This document shows, piece after piece, positions 26,365-36,092 of a stretch of 64,000 nucleotides of DNA (positions are counted from its first letter, which is position 1; every line of letters starts with the position of its first letter). A program made the position numbers and the translations under genes. Source of the DNA: Sphingobacteriia bacterium (GTDB lineage Bacteria; Bacteroidota; Bacteroidia; NS11-12g; UBA955); the NCBI GenBank assembly GCA_021151535.1, contig JAGKXC010000007.1, positions 9,207 to 73,206 of the forward strand, in the 5' to 3' direction. Under the pieces are notes generated by a model, which searched no databases, was not told the DNA's origin, and was given only the letters and a program-made list of their open reading frames with translations.

Positions 26365-26949
26365 ATGGAAGTCGGAGGTATGATGGAAACCAAGGGTGAT
26401 TCTATTTTGAAAAATGATTGGCGATTGGTTTATGTGGCCAGCAGACAGGAGAAAAAGGTTGCTACTTATTTGCAGCAGCGTGGCATTGAGTATTATTTGC
26501 CCGTTGTGCGGTCGTTGAGGTATTGGAAAGACCGGAAGAAGTGGGTTGACATGGTATTGTTTAGCGGATATTTATTTGTTCGACCTACTGAAACGCAGCG
26601 CGATCAGGTGTTGTGGTTGCCTGGGGTTGTTAAATATATTCGATATAACAACCAGGACGCATTTGTTCCCAATGAGCAGATTGAGTTGATACAGCGATTA
26701 ATAGAGAAGGGGTATCAAATTCAGCAATATGAATCTGAAATTCCTTTGGAGCGGGGCGATATTGCGGAGGTTTTGGACGGTCCGTTTAAGGGACAAGAAG
26801 TGGAGGTATTTCACAATGAAGAGCAGGGAGAAACGTTTATTATTGTAACGGTAGAGGCTGCAAATCATAGAATTAAGGTGAATTTACCGAAAGAAGTATT
26901 AAAATTGAAGATTAAAGGCAAGGATCGCCAGGATAAATCGCTATGGTAG
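26365..26949 (+). CDS. UpxY/RfaH-like transcription antiterminator (NusG family)
   Basis: A NusG paralogue of 194 residues from the ATG at 26365; a GTG at 26344 would add seven. The NGN domain starts DWRLVYVASRQEKKVATYL and includes YYLPVVRSLRYWKDRKKWV and LFSGYLFVRP. The KOW-like domain contains ERGDIAEVLDGPFKGQEVEV. In Bacteroidota such proteins let RNA polymerase read through long surface polysaccharide operons. Here the downstream genes are a PIG-L deacetylase and Fe-S, Tat and amidotransferase genes, not a capsule locus. It overlaps the deacetylase gene by seven bases. Confidence 0.88.
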   Translation: MEVGGMMETKGDSILKNDWRLVYVASRQEKKVATYLQQRGIEYYLPVVRSLRYWKDRKKWVDMVLFSGYLFVRPTETQRDQVLWLPGVVKYIRYNNQDAFVPNEQIELIQRLIEKGYQIQQYESEIPLERGDIAEVLDGPFKGQEVEVFHNEEQGETFIIVTVEAANHRIKVNLPKEVLKLKIKGKDRQDKSLW

Positions 26950-27575
26950 GAGACACCATTTTATTATTATCGCCACACACAGACGATGCTGAATTGGGCT
27001 GTGGGGCTACAATTTCCAAGTTAATTAGGCAGGGGAAGAAAGTATATTATGCGGCATTTAGTGCTTGCGAACAGAGTGTATTGCCTGAATTTCCGAAGGA
27101 TATTTTAATTCATGAGGTGAAGGCTGCAACTGGGCAGTTAGGGATTTTGCCTGAGAATTTGTTTTTGTATCGGTATGAAGTGAGAACATTCAACTACCGC
27201 AGGCAAGAGATTTTGGATGATTTGATTCAGTTGCGCGAAAAGATAAAGCCGGATACGATTTTGATGCCTTGTTTGCACGATATCCATCAGGATCACAAAA
27301 CGATGGCGGAAGAGGCATTAAGGGCATTTAAGTTTGGCAATATTTTTAGTTATGAGTTGCCGTGGAATAACTTGAATTTCAACACGGCGGCGTTTGAGGT
27401 TGTGGAGGAGGAGGATGCCTTAAGAAAGGTGAAGGCGTTGGATCAGTACAAGAGCCAAGCCCATAGAAGTTACGCCAACGAGGAGTTTTTGAGAAGTCAA
27501 TTGAGGATGCGCGGTGTACAGATTTCTAGGCGATATGCTGAGGCATTTGAGGTAGTGAGAATGATATCGGAGTAA
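26943..27575 (+). CDS. PIG-L family deacetylase
   Basis: A 210-residue zinc deacetylase of the LmbE/PIG-L family, acting on N-acetylglucosamine-type groups of sugars, thiols or lipids. The metal motif is SPHTDDAELG (residues 10-19), with ILMPCLHDIHQDHKTMAEEA carrying the third ligand. Candidates for its role are modification of a surface glycan or bacillithiol-like thiol synthesis; no companion thiol gene is nearby. Overlap with the antiterminator gene suggests co-expression and favours a glycan role. Confidence 0.87.
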   Translation: MVGDTILLLSPHTDDAELGCGATISKLIRQGKKVYYAAFSACEQSVLPEFPKDILIHEVKAATGQLGILPENLFLYRYEVRTFNYRRQEILDDLIQLREKIKPDTILMPCLHDIHQDHKTMAEEALRAFKFGNIFSYELPWNNLNFNTAAFEVVEEEDALRKVKALDQYKSQAHRSYANEEFLRSQLRMRGVQISRRYAEAFEVVRMISE

Positions 27576-27591
27576 TATTTGGATTTATTCT

Positions 27592-27599
27592 TAAATTCG
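27592..27599 (+). promoter_or_regulatory. -7 promoter box of the Fe-S protein gene
   Basis: TAAATTCG, one mismatch to TAnnTTTG, five bases before the ATG at 27605. Confidence 0.45.
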
Positions 27600-27604
27600 C
27601 GGAG

Positions 27605-28954
27605 ATGCAAATGCTTTCACAAATAGTTTTTGCTGCGATTTTGGCAGCTGGAATCTGGTTATTTGCCGGTAAAGTTAGATTCATAAGAAGAAACATTTTA
27701 TTGGGCAGGGATGTGGATTTGAGCGATAATCCTGCGGCGCGCTGGAAGCAAATGCTTTGGGTGGCCATGGGTCAGAGCAAAATGGCGAAGCGACCTGTAG
27801 CGGCATTTTTTCACTTGTTTGTTTATTTGGGATTTGTGTTGATCAACATTGAGGTGTTGGAGATTTTGATAGATGGATTGTTGGGAACCCACAGAGCATT
27901 TGCTCCATTTTTGGGGGGAGTATATGATATCGCTATAGGATTTTTTGAGATATTGGCATTTTTGGTATTGGTTGCGTGTGTGGTTTTCTTAGCGCGCCGC
28001 TACGTTGCCAAAGTTCCGCGTTTAAATAGCCGTGATTTGGTAGGTTGGCCGGTAAAAGATGCTACCATCATCTTGGTGGTTGAAATTGTTTTGATGGCAG
28101 CATTATTAAAAATGAATGCAGCTGAGCAGATTTTGGTTTCACGGGGAGAAATGGTAGCTCATGGAAGTTTCCCAATCAGTCAATATTTGGTTCCGATGAT
28201 GGATGGATTTAGCACAGGCACTTTGCATTTTGCTGAAAGAGCGGCTTGGTGGTTCCATTTCATTGGTATTTTGGTATTCTTGAATTACGTTCCTTATTCC
28301 AAGCATTGGCATATTATCATGAGTTTCCCCAATGTGTATTACTCAAGTTTAAAACCAAAGGGAGAACTAAACAATATTTCATCCATAACCACTGAGGTGA
28401 ATTTGATGATGGATCCCAATGCACAGCCACCGGAAGGTTATGAGCCTCCAGTTGGATTTGGGGCTAGGGATGTGCAGGATTTGAGTTGGAAAAACTTGAT
28501 GGACGCATACACTTGCACGGAATGTGGAAGATGTAGTAGTGTTTGTCCGGCAAATATCACAGGCAAATTATTATCGCCCCGAAAAATCATGATGAATACG
28601 CGTGATCGATTGGAGGAAGTGGGTTATGGAATGGATCAGGCGATGAAGGCAGGAGAATTGAAAGCGGATGAAAATGGGGTGATGCCAAGATTTGAAGATG
28701 GCAAGGATTTGCACAATTATACCAGTGCAGAGGAGCTTTGGGCTTGCACTACTTGTAATGCATGTGCTGAGGCTTGTCCGGTGAATATAAACCCAGTAGA
28801 TATTATTGTTCAGATGCGTCAATATTTGGTGATGGAGAAGAGTGCAGCGCCGGGAGAGTTGAACAATATGTTCACGAATATGGAGAACAATGGAGCGCCA
28901 TGGCAATTTAACCAGATGGACAAGGCGAATTGGGCGATGAATTCTGAGGGATAA
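27605..28954 (+). CDS. Membrane (Fe-S)-binding electron transfer protein (HdrC/GlpC-like)
   Basis: A 449-residue protein with an N-terminal membrane domain of about five or six helices resembling the cytochrome b subunit of nitrate or heterodisulfide reductases. A cytoplasmic domain with two [4Fe-4S] sites follows: CTECGRCSSVCP from residue 304 and CTTCNACAEACP from residue 381. It likely passes electrons between a quinone pool and a partner with a cysteine-rich CCG domain. That partner gene, which commonly follows in Bacteroidota, is absent here: the next gene is tatA. The electron donor and acceptor are unknown. Confidence 0.87.
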   Translation: MQMLSQIVFAAILAAGIWLFAGKVRFIRRNILLGRDVDLSDNPAARWKQMLWVAMGQSKMAKRPVAAFFHLFVYLGFVLINIEVLEILIDGLLGTHRAFAPFLGGVYDIAIGFFEILAFLVLVACVVFLARRYVAKVPRLNSRDLVGWPVKDATIILVVEIVLMAALLKMNAAEQILVSRGEMVAHGSFPISQYLVPMMDGFSTGTLHFAERAAWWFHFIGILVFLNYVPYSKHWHIIMSFPNVYYSSLKPKGELNNISSITTEVNLMMDPNAQPPEGYEPPVGFGARDVQDLSWKNLMDAYTCTECGRCSSVCPANITGKLLSPRKIMMNTRDRLEEVGYGMDQAMKAGELKADENGVMPRFEDGKDLHNYTSAEELWACTTCNACAEACPVNINPVDIIVQMRQYLVMEKSAAPGELNNMFTNMENNGAPWQFNQMDKANWAMNSEG

Positions 28955-29023
28955 TTCTTTGGAATAAAAGTAATTTCGGTTGAATTTGCCACAAAAGGGT
29001 GGTTAATGCCGAATATTTTGTTG

Positions 29024-29031
29024 TATTTTTG
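29024..29031 (+). promoter_or_regulatory. -7 promoter box of tatA
   Basis: TATTTTTG, exact TAnnTTTG, seven bases before the ATG at 29039. Confidence 0.6.
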
Positions 29032-29038
29032 AGGCACG

Positions 29039-29254
29039 ATGAATCATCTAAACGTTAATATTTTAGGAATTATGGGTGGACAAGAATGGATTTGGATTTT
29101 AGTTTTGGTGCTATTGTTATTTGGCGGAAAGAAAATCCCTGAGTTGATGCGCGGTTTAGGCCGTGGCGTTCGTGAGTTTCAGGATGCTAAGAACAATGTT
29201 ACTACGGAGATTCGCAAGGGCATGAATGAAGAGCCCAACGAAGACAAAAAATAA
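29039..29254 (+). CDS. tatA: Twin-arginine translocase subunit TatA/TatB type
   Basis: A 71-residue Sec-independent translocase component: one membrane helix (about residues 16-31), then [20 protein letters not shown] as the hinge and amphipathic helix, and a charged tail ending EDKK. TatA forms the pore through which folded, often cofactor-containing proteins cross. tatC is not in the window. It has its own promoter and is followed after 15 bases by gatA. Confidence 0.92.
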   Translation: MNHLNVNILGIMGGQEWIWILVLVLLLFGGKKIPELMRGLGRGVREFQDAKNNVTTEIRKGMNEEPNEDKK

Positions 29255-29269
29255 ATCAAAACGAATCGA

Positions 29270-30700
29270 TTGGAACACTATAGCCGGATTTCAGATATTC
29301 GGGAGGATTTGTTTTCGGGTAAGGTTACTTGCACCGACTTGGTGAAGTATTACCTAAAAAACATTGAAGAAAAATCCCATTTAAATGCATTCTTAGAGGT
29401 TTGGGGCGATGAAGCTTTGTTGCGCGCTGCGGAAATAGATGGCAAAGTGAAGGCCGGTAATGCGGGTCGTTTGGCAGGAACCGTGATTGCGTTGAAGGAT
29501 AATTTAAGCTACAAAAACCACAAGGTTAGTGCTTCTTCAAAGATATTGGAGGGGTTTGAATCTTTGTATTCAGCCACGGTGGTAGAAAGATTGTTAGCGG
29601 AAGATGCTATTTTTATTGGCCGCACCAATTGCGATGAATTTGCAATGGGCGCATCGAATGAAAACAGTGCTTACGGTTTGGTGAAAAATGCTGCAAATGA
29701 AAGCAAAGTACCCGGAGGTTCATCAGGGGGAAGTGCTGTTGCAGTTCAAGCCAGGATGGCACATTGTTCATTGGGTAGCGATACAGGTGGATCAATCAGA
29801 CAGCCTGCGGCATTTTGCGGACTGTATGGATTAAAGCCTACTTATGGATTAATTTCACGTTGGGGTTTACTGGCTTATGCGTCAAGTTTTGACCAAATAG
29901 GACCTATGGCCCACTCGTTGGAGGATACGGTTTTGTTAACCGAAATCATGGCAGGGAAAGACGAGCATGATGCTACGATGTTGCAGCAGGAATCGCCCGA
30001 ATTTAAAGAACTTCAAGCACCTACTAAGGTGAAATTTGCGGTTATGCGCGATGCTGTAGAAGGCGAAGGCATTGCTGCGGATGTGAAGCAAAAGATGTTG
30101 AATTTGATTGCCGCATTAGAGAAAGATGGGCACGAGGTGAGTTATTTCGATTTCCCGTTGTTGGAGTACATGGTTCCAGTTTATTATGTGCTAACTACGG
30201 CTGAGGCATCGAGTAATTTGAGTCGTTACAGCGGCATGTTGTACGGTTATAGAAGTGAGAATGCTACAGATTTGGAATCTACATATGTGAAGAGCAGAAC
30301 AGAGGGATTTGGAGCGGAAGTAAAGAGAAGAATTATGTTGGGTACTTTTGTTTTGAGCAGTGATCAGTATGATGCGTACTATGAGAAGGCTCAGAAAGTA
30401 AGAAGGGTAATTCAACAGGAAACGGATAAAATTTTGGCGGGTGCGGATGCGATTTTGCTACCTACCACCAGCACGGCTGCTTTTGGAATTGGAGAGAAGG
30501 CAGCGAATCCCGTGGCGATGTACATGGCGGATTTGTTGACGGTACAGGCCAATTTGGCTGGTAATCCAGCAATTTCTATTCCAGCTGGTAACAATCAAGA
30601 ACAATTGCCGATAGGAGTTCAGTTAATGACGGGCAGAGGGGAAGAGCAGCAGTTGTTTGATATTTCTAAGTTAATTGCCAATACTTTGGCAACAATATAA
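29270..30700 (+). CDS. gatA: Aspartyl/glutamyl-tRNA amidotransferase subunit A
   Basis: The glutaminase subunit of GatCAB, which converts Glu-tRNA(Gln) or Asp-tRNA(Asn) to the amide. The 476-residue protein has the amidase signature: ALKDN with the catalytic Lys, PGGSSGGSAVAV and DTGGSIRQPA with the cis-Ser and Ser nucleophile, and CGLYGLKPTYG. The start is a TTG at 29270, giving the family N-terminus (EHYSRISDIREDLFSGKVTC); no ATG exists nearby. The stop is directly followed by the next gene. gatB and gatC lie elsewhere. Confidence 0.95.
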   Translation: MEHYSRISDIREDLFSGKVTCTDLVKYYLKNIEEKSHLNAFLEVWGDEALLRAAEIDGKVKAGNAGRLAGTVIALKDNLSYKNHKVSASSKILEGFESLYSATVVERLLAEDAIFIGRTNCDEFAMGASNENSAYGLVKNAANESKVPGGSSGGSAVAVQARMAHCSLGSDTGGSIRQPAAFCGLYGLKPTYGLISRWGLLAYASSFDQIGPMAHSLEDTVLLTEIMAGKDEHDATMLQQESPEFKELQAPTKVKFAVMRDAVEGEGIAADVKQKMLNLIAALEKDGHEVSYFDFPLLEYMVPVYYVLTTAEASSNLSRYSGMLYGYRSENATDLESTYVKSRTEGFGAEVKRRIMLGTFVLSSDQYDAYYEKAQKVRRVIQQETDKILAGADAILLPTTSTAAFGIGEKAANPVAMYMADLLTVQANLAGNPAISIPAGNNQEQLPIGVQLMTGRGEEQQLFDISKLIANTLATI

Positions 30701-30703
30701 TTG

Positions 30704-31987
30704 ATGGGAAATTTGAAGGTAAGGGTACTACTCGCGTTATTTTTTGTTTGGAGCTGGGCATTTTCCCAGTCGGATATTCAATTGAAAATTAAATCGTTGG
30801 AGAGTAAGGGGTTGCCTTATTTTTATAACAACGATATTGAGCAAACGGTAAAGGATTGGTTAAAGAATGAGAATCAATCTACCAGTATTTTCTTGGGTCG
30901 TTTGCAGCATTTTCAACCAATGATTGAAAAGGCGCTACAGGAGAAGCAATTACCTTGGTTTTTGGTTTATTTGCCTGCGGGAACTACTGGATTTGAGCCA
31001 AGATTTAGGGATGAGGGTGGAAGTTCTGGTATGTGGCCGTTGGGTTTTACAATGGGCAAGAAATACGGCTTAAAGGAAACGGCATTGTTTGATGAGCGCC
31101 GGGATCCAGACAAAAGCACCATTGCCGCATTGTCTTATTTAAATGATTTGAATTTTATTTACCGGGATTGGTTAAAATCCATAACGGCATTTAGGGTTGG
31201 GGCGATAAGAATGAATCAGATTATTCACGAGTTAAATGGTGATTTGGATTTTGACAGAATTTATCAATTATTGGAGCCAGAGGAAAGAATCACTGTGATT
31301 CAATTTTATTCTGCATTGGTTGTTTTAAATTATGCAACGGAATTTGGCATTAGGCCAGTACCTTATTTGGAAGATTCTTGGATTGAGGTGAAGAGTATCA
31401 ATCAACCTGTTACATTTGGTGTGTTAAGAGATCATTTGGGGGTTGGAATAAGCGAATTGCGTATGTTGAATCCTGAATTGCGTGCCGATGTGATTCCTTA
31501 CATGGGAAAGCAATTTGAGTTTAAGATTCCAGCATCATTTGGCGGTAAATATGAGCAAATTCGCGATTCATTGCCGATGTGGTTGGTAGAGAGACGTGGG
31601 GGTGGATATGTTAATCAGGTGACAATGCCAACTGTGCGTAAGGAGCCCGTGGCAGATCAATCTAGAGATACTGCTATAACTATGGAGATTGCTAGTAATG
31701 ATCAAAGTGTTGTGGAAGGTGAGGGTGTTACTCCACCAAAGCCAAAAAATTTGCAGCAGAAGGTTTGGGTTTATTACAAGGTAAAATCGGGCGATGCAGT
31801 ATTTACTTTGAGTGATGTATTTGATTGCACACCAGAGCAATTACGCTCGTGGAACCATATGCATAACAATGCAATCAAAGTGGGAATGAGTTTAAAATTC
31901 TATGTTCCTGCTGCACAAAAAGGTTTTTATACGAAGATCAACGCCATGAGTATTTCTCAAAAGAGAACATTGGCGGGAAAAGATTGA
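30704..31987 (+). CDS. Transglycosylase-like LysM protein, catalytic Glu missing
   Basis: A 427-residue exported protein with a signal peptide (residues 1-21, ending AFSQ). An SLT/MltD-like domain follows at about 85-215, and two LysM-type modules lie near 225-285 and 345-420 (YYKVKSGDAVFTLSDVFDCT in the second). In active enzymes the pattern is LPxVESGFNP; here it is LPAGTTGFEP, so the catalytic Glu is Thr, and the later WQF is WPL. It should bind peptidoglycan without cutting it. An ATG at 30704 is chosen over the TTG three bases earlier. It is tightly linked to gatA and to the DUF5916 gene. Confidence 0.82.
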   Translation: MGNLKVRVLLALFFVWSWAFSQSDIQLKIKSLESKGLPYFYNNDIEQTVKDWLKNENQSTSIFLGRLQHFQPMIEKALQEKQLPWFLVYLPAGTTGFEPRFRDEGGSSGMWPLGFTMGKKYGLKETALFDERRDPDKSTIAALSYLNDLNFIYRDWLKSITAFRVGAIRMNQIIHELNGDLDFDRIYQLLEPEERITVIQFYSALVVLNYATEFGIRPVPYLEDSWIEVKSINQPVTFGVLRDHLGVGISELRMLNPELRADVIPYMGKQFEFKIPASFGGKYEQIRDSLPMWLVERRGGGYVNQVTMPTVRKEPVADQSRDTAITMEIASNDQSVVEGEGVTPPKPKNLQQKVWVYYKVKSGDAVFTLSDVFDCTPEQLRSWNHMHNNAIKVGMSLKFYVPAAQKGFYTKINAMSISQKRTLAGKD

Positions 31988-31993
31988 TGCAGC

Positions 31994-34070
31994 ATGGAGG
32001 TTCATCGCATGCAGAATTACCATAGGCAGTTGAAAGTTGGCGCGTTAAGACAGGTTTTGTTGTGTTTGGTTTCTTTTGTTTTTGCAGCAGGATTGAAGGG
32101 GCAAATTGGATTTCACAAGGCTGAGGGTATTTTTCATGTTGATGGTATTTTGGAAGAGAAGGATTGGGCTTTATCCACTTATTTGAATCCTAATTCAAAC
32201 ACAGGTTTAAGCAATGAGATTGGGAAATTGTTGCAATCCAAAGATTCGATTTCTGGTTGGTACGGCAATTTTACACAGTATTATCCCTACGATACATCCA
32301 AATCGAAAACAAAAACACGCTTTCGATTGGCATATACGGATAAAGCGTTGTATATAGGCATTATTTGTGAAAATAGAACACCGCTTAAAAACTTTGTAAT
32401 CAATGGGTTAAAGCGAGATTTTAGTGTTACCAACACCGATGCGGTGGTAATTACACTTTCTCCTTTCCGCGATGGTCAGAATGGATTTTCATTTGGTATT
32501 AGTCCTTTTAACATGCAACGAGAAGGATCGGTTGAAAATGGTGGCGGATTTGGAGTTACAACAGCATGGGACCAGGTATGGCATAGCGCCACGAAATTGG
32601 GCGATAGTTTTTGGACGGCTGAATTGATGATTCCTTTGAATTCATTGCGGTTTGTGCCAGGTGAAGACCATTGGGATGTGAATGTGGCTCGATTTGATTT
32701 GAAGAACAACGAAATTTCAAATTTTTCAAGAGTACCACGAAATTTCAATGTAAGTACATTGTTATATGCGAAGCCCATGTATTTCTTGGGTGGGACCTTG
32801 GAAAAGAAGAGCAGAAATTTGGTATTGGTGCCTTATTTAAGTGCGAATGCAATACAGCCCAAAAGGCAGAACCCTTATGATATTTCGCCTAAAGTTGGAT
32901 TTGATGCCAAGTTGGGTGTAAGTAGGAGTTTGAATTTGGATATTACAGCCAACCCTGATTTTGCTCAAGTGGATGTAGATGTTCAGCAGATTAATTTAAC
33001 CCGTTTCAGTTTGTTTTTCCCAGAGCGTAGGCAATTTTTCATAGAGAATTCGGATTTGTTTGCCAGTTTTGGATTTAGGCAGATTCGTCCATTCTTTTCA
33101 AGACGAATTGGATTGAGTGATTTTGGTCCTGTGCCTATTTTGGCGGGGATGCGACTGAGCGGAAAAATGGGTACGGGATTGCGCATTGGTGCCATGAATA
33201 TTACCACAGGCGCCTTACCTCAGTACGGCGTGAAAACTACCAATTATTCGGTTTTTGCCTTTCAAAAGAAGGTGTTTGCGGCCAGTAATATTGGTTTTAT
33301 TGGGGTGCACGATCAGAAGTTGGATACCCAAAAGGATTATAATACTGTGTTGGGATTGGAATTCAATTTGTTAACCAAGAACAATCGTTGGGGTGGTAAA
33401 GGATTTGTACAGAAATCTTTTTATCCTGGGTTGTTAGGTGTCGGAATCGGAATCTGAATTGGGTTGTAGCACAGCATTGCAAAACAGTGCATTGGCTTAT
33501 TTTAGCGTTAACCATAGCTATCAGCGATTGTTTATTCCCTTTAAGCCTTTTGCGAAATTGCCTACCTTTTATGGGGAGCATCAGTGGTTAAGTTTGCATG
33601 GTGAGTTTACAACTAACAACCGCAAACCTTTGTATTGTTTTACGGAAGTATTGTATGGCGGTTATTACATGGGTAAGAAATTGGAGTTTACTGGAGAGTT
33701 GAATTACCGATTGCCACCGATGGGGGCAAAGCACTTGCCGCGTTGGGTTGTGAGTGGAAACTGGAATTTGATTCGCGTAAATGATGTTGCTTCAAATCTG
33801 AATGCCAAGGTGAATTTATTTGGCGTAAAGGTGGAGCATAGTTTCAGCACCATTTGTTATTTAACGAGCTATTTTCAATACAATTCTCAAGCGGAGCGAA
33901 TGAATATTAATATTCGTTTCCAATATAGATACAGGCCGATGAGCGACATATTTGTGGTGTTCTCACAAAACTGGAATCAGCAATATTTAACGCCGGGTTT
34001 AACGGATTACAAGTGGCAATCTATGGTTAGATCGTTGGCGGTAAAGTGGGTTTACTGGTTAAATACCTAA
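31994..34070 (+). pseudogene. DUF5916 family outer membrane protein, internally deleted and frameshifted
   Basis: The first part (31994 to about 33457) has a signal peptide, an N-terminal CBM9-like domain (FHVDGILEEKDW, RLAYTDKALYIGI) and the start of a DUF5916 barrel (RFSLFFPERRQFFIENSDLF). It ends in a stop after GFVQKSFYPGLLG. A second frame from about 33470 to 34070 continues the same family (NSALAYFSVNHSYQRLFIPF, NINIRFQYRYRPMSDIF). Compared with full family members, about 80-90 residues are missing at the join, with a change of frame. Both halves are otherwise clean, so the damage is recent or is an assembly error. Function of the family is unknown. Confidence 0.75.
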
Positions 34071-34096
34071 GAGTTTAGAGAAATACGGCAATTGGT

Positions 34097-34891
34097 CTAG
34101 AACCCGTCGCCATCTAATAGATTACCGAATCCACCTAAAATTGAGCCTTCTTCACGTCGATTTCCTGGAGCGCCATAGCTAAGGATTTTTCCAGCCAATC
34201 TAGAAACTGGCAAACTTTGCAGCCATACTTTACCGGGACCGCGGAGTACGGCGAAGAATAATCCTTCACCGCCGAAGATGGCATTTTTCACACCTCTCAT
34301 CATTTGGATATCGTAATCGATGCCATGGGTAAATGCCACGATACATCCGGTATCGATGCGCAAAATTTCACCGGGCTGGAGCGTACGTTCGAGGATATGT
34401 CCGCCGGCATGCACAAAAGCAAAGCCATCGCCTTCTAATTTTTGCATGATAAAACCTTCACCGCCAAACAGGCCAGTTCCAAGTCGTTTTTGGAATTCAA
34501 TTCCAACGGAAACGCCTTTTGCTGCGCAAAGGAAAGAATCTTTTTGGCAAATTACTTTGCCGCCGAGTTGGAGCAAATCAAGAGGCACAATTTTGCCGGC
34601 GTAGGGGCCTGCAAAAGTTACGCGGGCTTTGTTGTAGCCCATGTTTGTGAAGGCAGTCATGAAGAGTGATTCGCCGGTTAACACGCGTTTTCCGGCGCTC
34701 ATCAATTTGCCTAGGAAGCCATTATTTTGTTGAGATCCATCGCCGAAAATGGTTTCCATTTCAATGCCATTGTCCATGAACATGAAGGCTCCGCTTTCTG
34801 CCATAACAGTTTCTTGCGGATCTAATTCAATTTCAACGCATTGCATTTCTTCACCGAAGATGCGGTAATCAATTTCGTGATTATTTCTCAT
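34097..34891 (-). CDS. TIGR00266 / AIM24 family protein
   Basis: A 264-residue beta-rich protein of the AIM24 (tryptophan RNA-binding attenuator-like fold) family. Typical features are [16 protein letters not shown] near the start, then [22 protein letters not shown] and [20 protein letters not shown]. The C-terminus is glycine-rich ([18 protein letters not shown]). The bacterial role is unknown. It lies three bases after the FAH gene and is surely co-transcribed with it. Confidence 0.88.
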   Translation of the reverse strand: MRNNHEIDYRIFGEEMQCVEIELDPQETVMAESGAFMFMDNGIEMETIFGDGSQQNNGFLGKLMSAGKRVLTGESLFMTAFTNMGYNKARVTFAGPYAGKIVPLDLLQLGGKVICQKDSFLCAAKGVSVGIEFQKRLGTGLFGGEGFIMQKLEGDGFAFVHAGGHILERTLQPGEILRIDTGCIVAFTHGIDYDIQMMRGVKNAIFGGEGLFFAVLRGPGKVWLQSLPVSRLAGKILSYGAPGNRREEGSILGGFGNLLDGDGF

Positions 34892-34894
34892 GGT

Positions 34895-35914
34895 TTAGTT
34901 TTGGGTTTGTGCAGTTTTTTTCAAAGCCAAGATAGAGAAATCTGTTTTTTCTGCTTTGATGGTATTGCTTAGGAAGCCCAATCCAGTGATTTCCATGTCA
35001 ACTACATCGCCATCTTGAAGCCATTGTTCTGGGTATTCTGGGTTGTTTAATTTTCCTGTGCCGTTTAATTCCAGGAAGCAACCGGTACCAACTGTACCTG
35101 AACCAATTACATCGCCAGGGAATACATCTACGCCGTATGCGCAACGCTCAATGATTTCTGCAAAGGTCCAGTCCATATCGCCCATATTCCCTTCACTTAC
35201 TTGAACGCCGTTTACCCAGCACTTCATGGAGAGGTTGTAGTTGTTGCCAACGTGGCCTGGTTTTGCAGGAATTTTATAGGCTTCTAACTCATCGGGTGTT
35301 ACCATCCAAGGGCCTATTACGGTGCTAAAATCTTTGCCTTTTGCAGGGCCGAGGTTTAGCAACATTTCTTCCATTTGGAGTGTACGTGCGCTCATATCGT
35401 TCATGATCATGTATCCGGCGATGTATTCATCTGCATTTTCGGCTTTGATATTTCTGCCTTTTTTACCCAAAACTACGGCCGCTTCTAATTCAAAATCGAG
35501 TTTGCGGAAATGGTCGGGCATGCAAGGAATTTCGCCAGGACCTTGAATTGCATTGTGGTTGGTGAAGTAGAAAATGGGGTATTGATCAAATTCAGGAATC
35601 ATGGGAACGCCACGGTTTCTGCGGGCTGCAGCCACGTGTTGACGGAAGGCATAGCCATCGCGACAGCTAGTTGGCTGAGGAACTGGCGCTTGTAAAATTT
35701 GTGGAGTGAAGGCGGTTGCCAATGACAGATGGTTACCATCAAGTATTTGTTTTTCTACGATACGCGCCAACGCAGACTGGTTGTCCCAATCTTGCAACAT
35801 ACCTCTCATACTTGCAGAGATTTGTGGGTTGATGGCGTGTAAGGGATATAGATTTTCGTTAACGAGGATGCCGGTTTGGGCTTCGTTTTGGTAGATATAT
35901 GTTACCAATTTCAT
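34895..35914 (-). CDS. Fumarylacetoacetate hydrolase family protein
   Basis: A 339-residue FAH-fold enzyme that would hydrolyse or decarboxylate a beta-diketo or oxo acid. The metal ligands sit in DFELEAAVVLGKKG and MNDMSARTLQMEE, with GSGTVGTGCFLELNGTG near the C-terminus. The ORF runs from 35932, but an exact -7 box (TAATTTTG, minus strand 35927-35920) is five bases before the ATG at 35914 and lies inside the longer version, so the shorter start (MKLVTYIYQNEAQ) is right. The nearby 3-hydroxyanthranilate dioxygenase makes aromatic amino acid breakdown a plausible context, but they are not in one operon. Confidence 0.88.
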   Translation of the reverse strand: MKLVTYIYQNEAQTGILVNENLYPLHAINPQISASMRGMLQDWDNQSALARIVEKQILDGNHLSLATAFTPQILQAPVPQPTSCRDGYAFRQHVAAARRNRGVPMIPEFDQYPIFYFTNHNAIQGPGEIPCMPDHFRKLDFELEAAVVLGKKGRNIKAENADEYIAGYMIMNDMSARTLQMEEMLLNLGPAKGKDFSTVIGPWMVTPDELEAYKIPAKPGHVGNNYNLSMKCWVNGVQVSEGNMGDMDWTFAEIIERCAYGVDVFPGDVIGSGTVGTGCFLELNGTGKLNNPEYPEQWLQDGDVVDMEITGLGFLSNTIKAEKTDFSILALKKTAQTQN

Positions 35915-35919
35915 AAATA

Positions 35920-35927
35920 CAAAATTA
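35920..35927 (-). promoter_or_regulatory. -7 promoter box of the FAH gene
   Basis: TAATTTTG, exact TAnnTTTG, five bases before the ATG at 35914; it sets the start of the gene. Confidence 0.65.
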
Positions 35928-36092
35928 CGCAAATTTGGGCGGATTTATTTGAAAATTGCGATGGGGGTGTTGGGCGATTAGTGAGAATTGCGGAGATTTG
36001 CTCAAGCAAAGGTTTTAATGTGATTGAGATGCGGGAATGGAGTTTTTCCGGCGATACTATAAAGACTTTTGACAAATAGAATTAATTATTCG

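Noticed and set aside
34320..34669. Two + strand frames opposite the AIM24-like gene
   Set aside because: Antisense shadows with no signal, motif or promoter.
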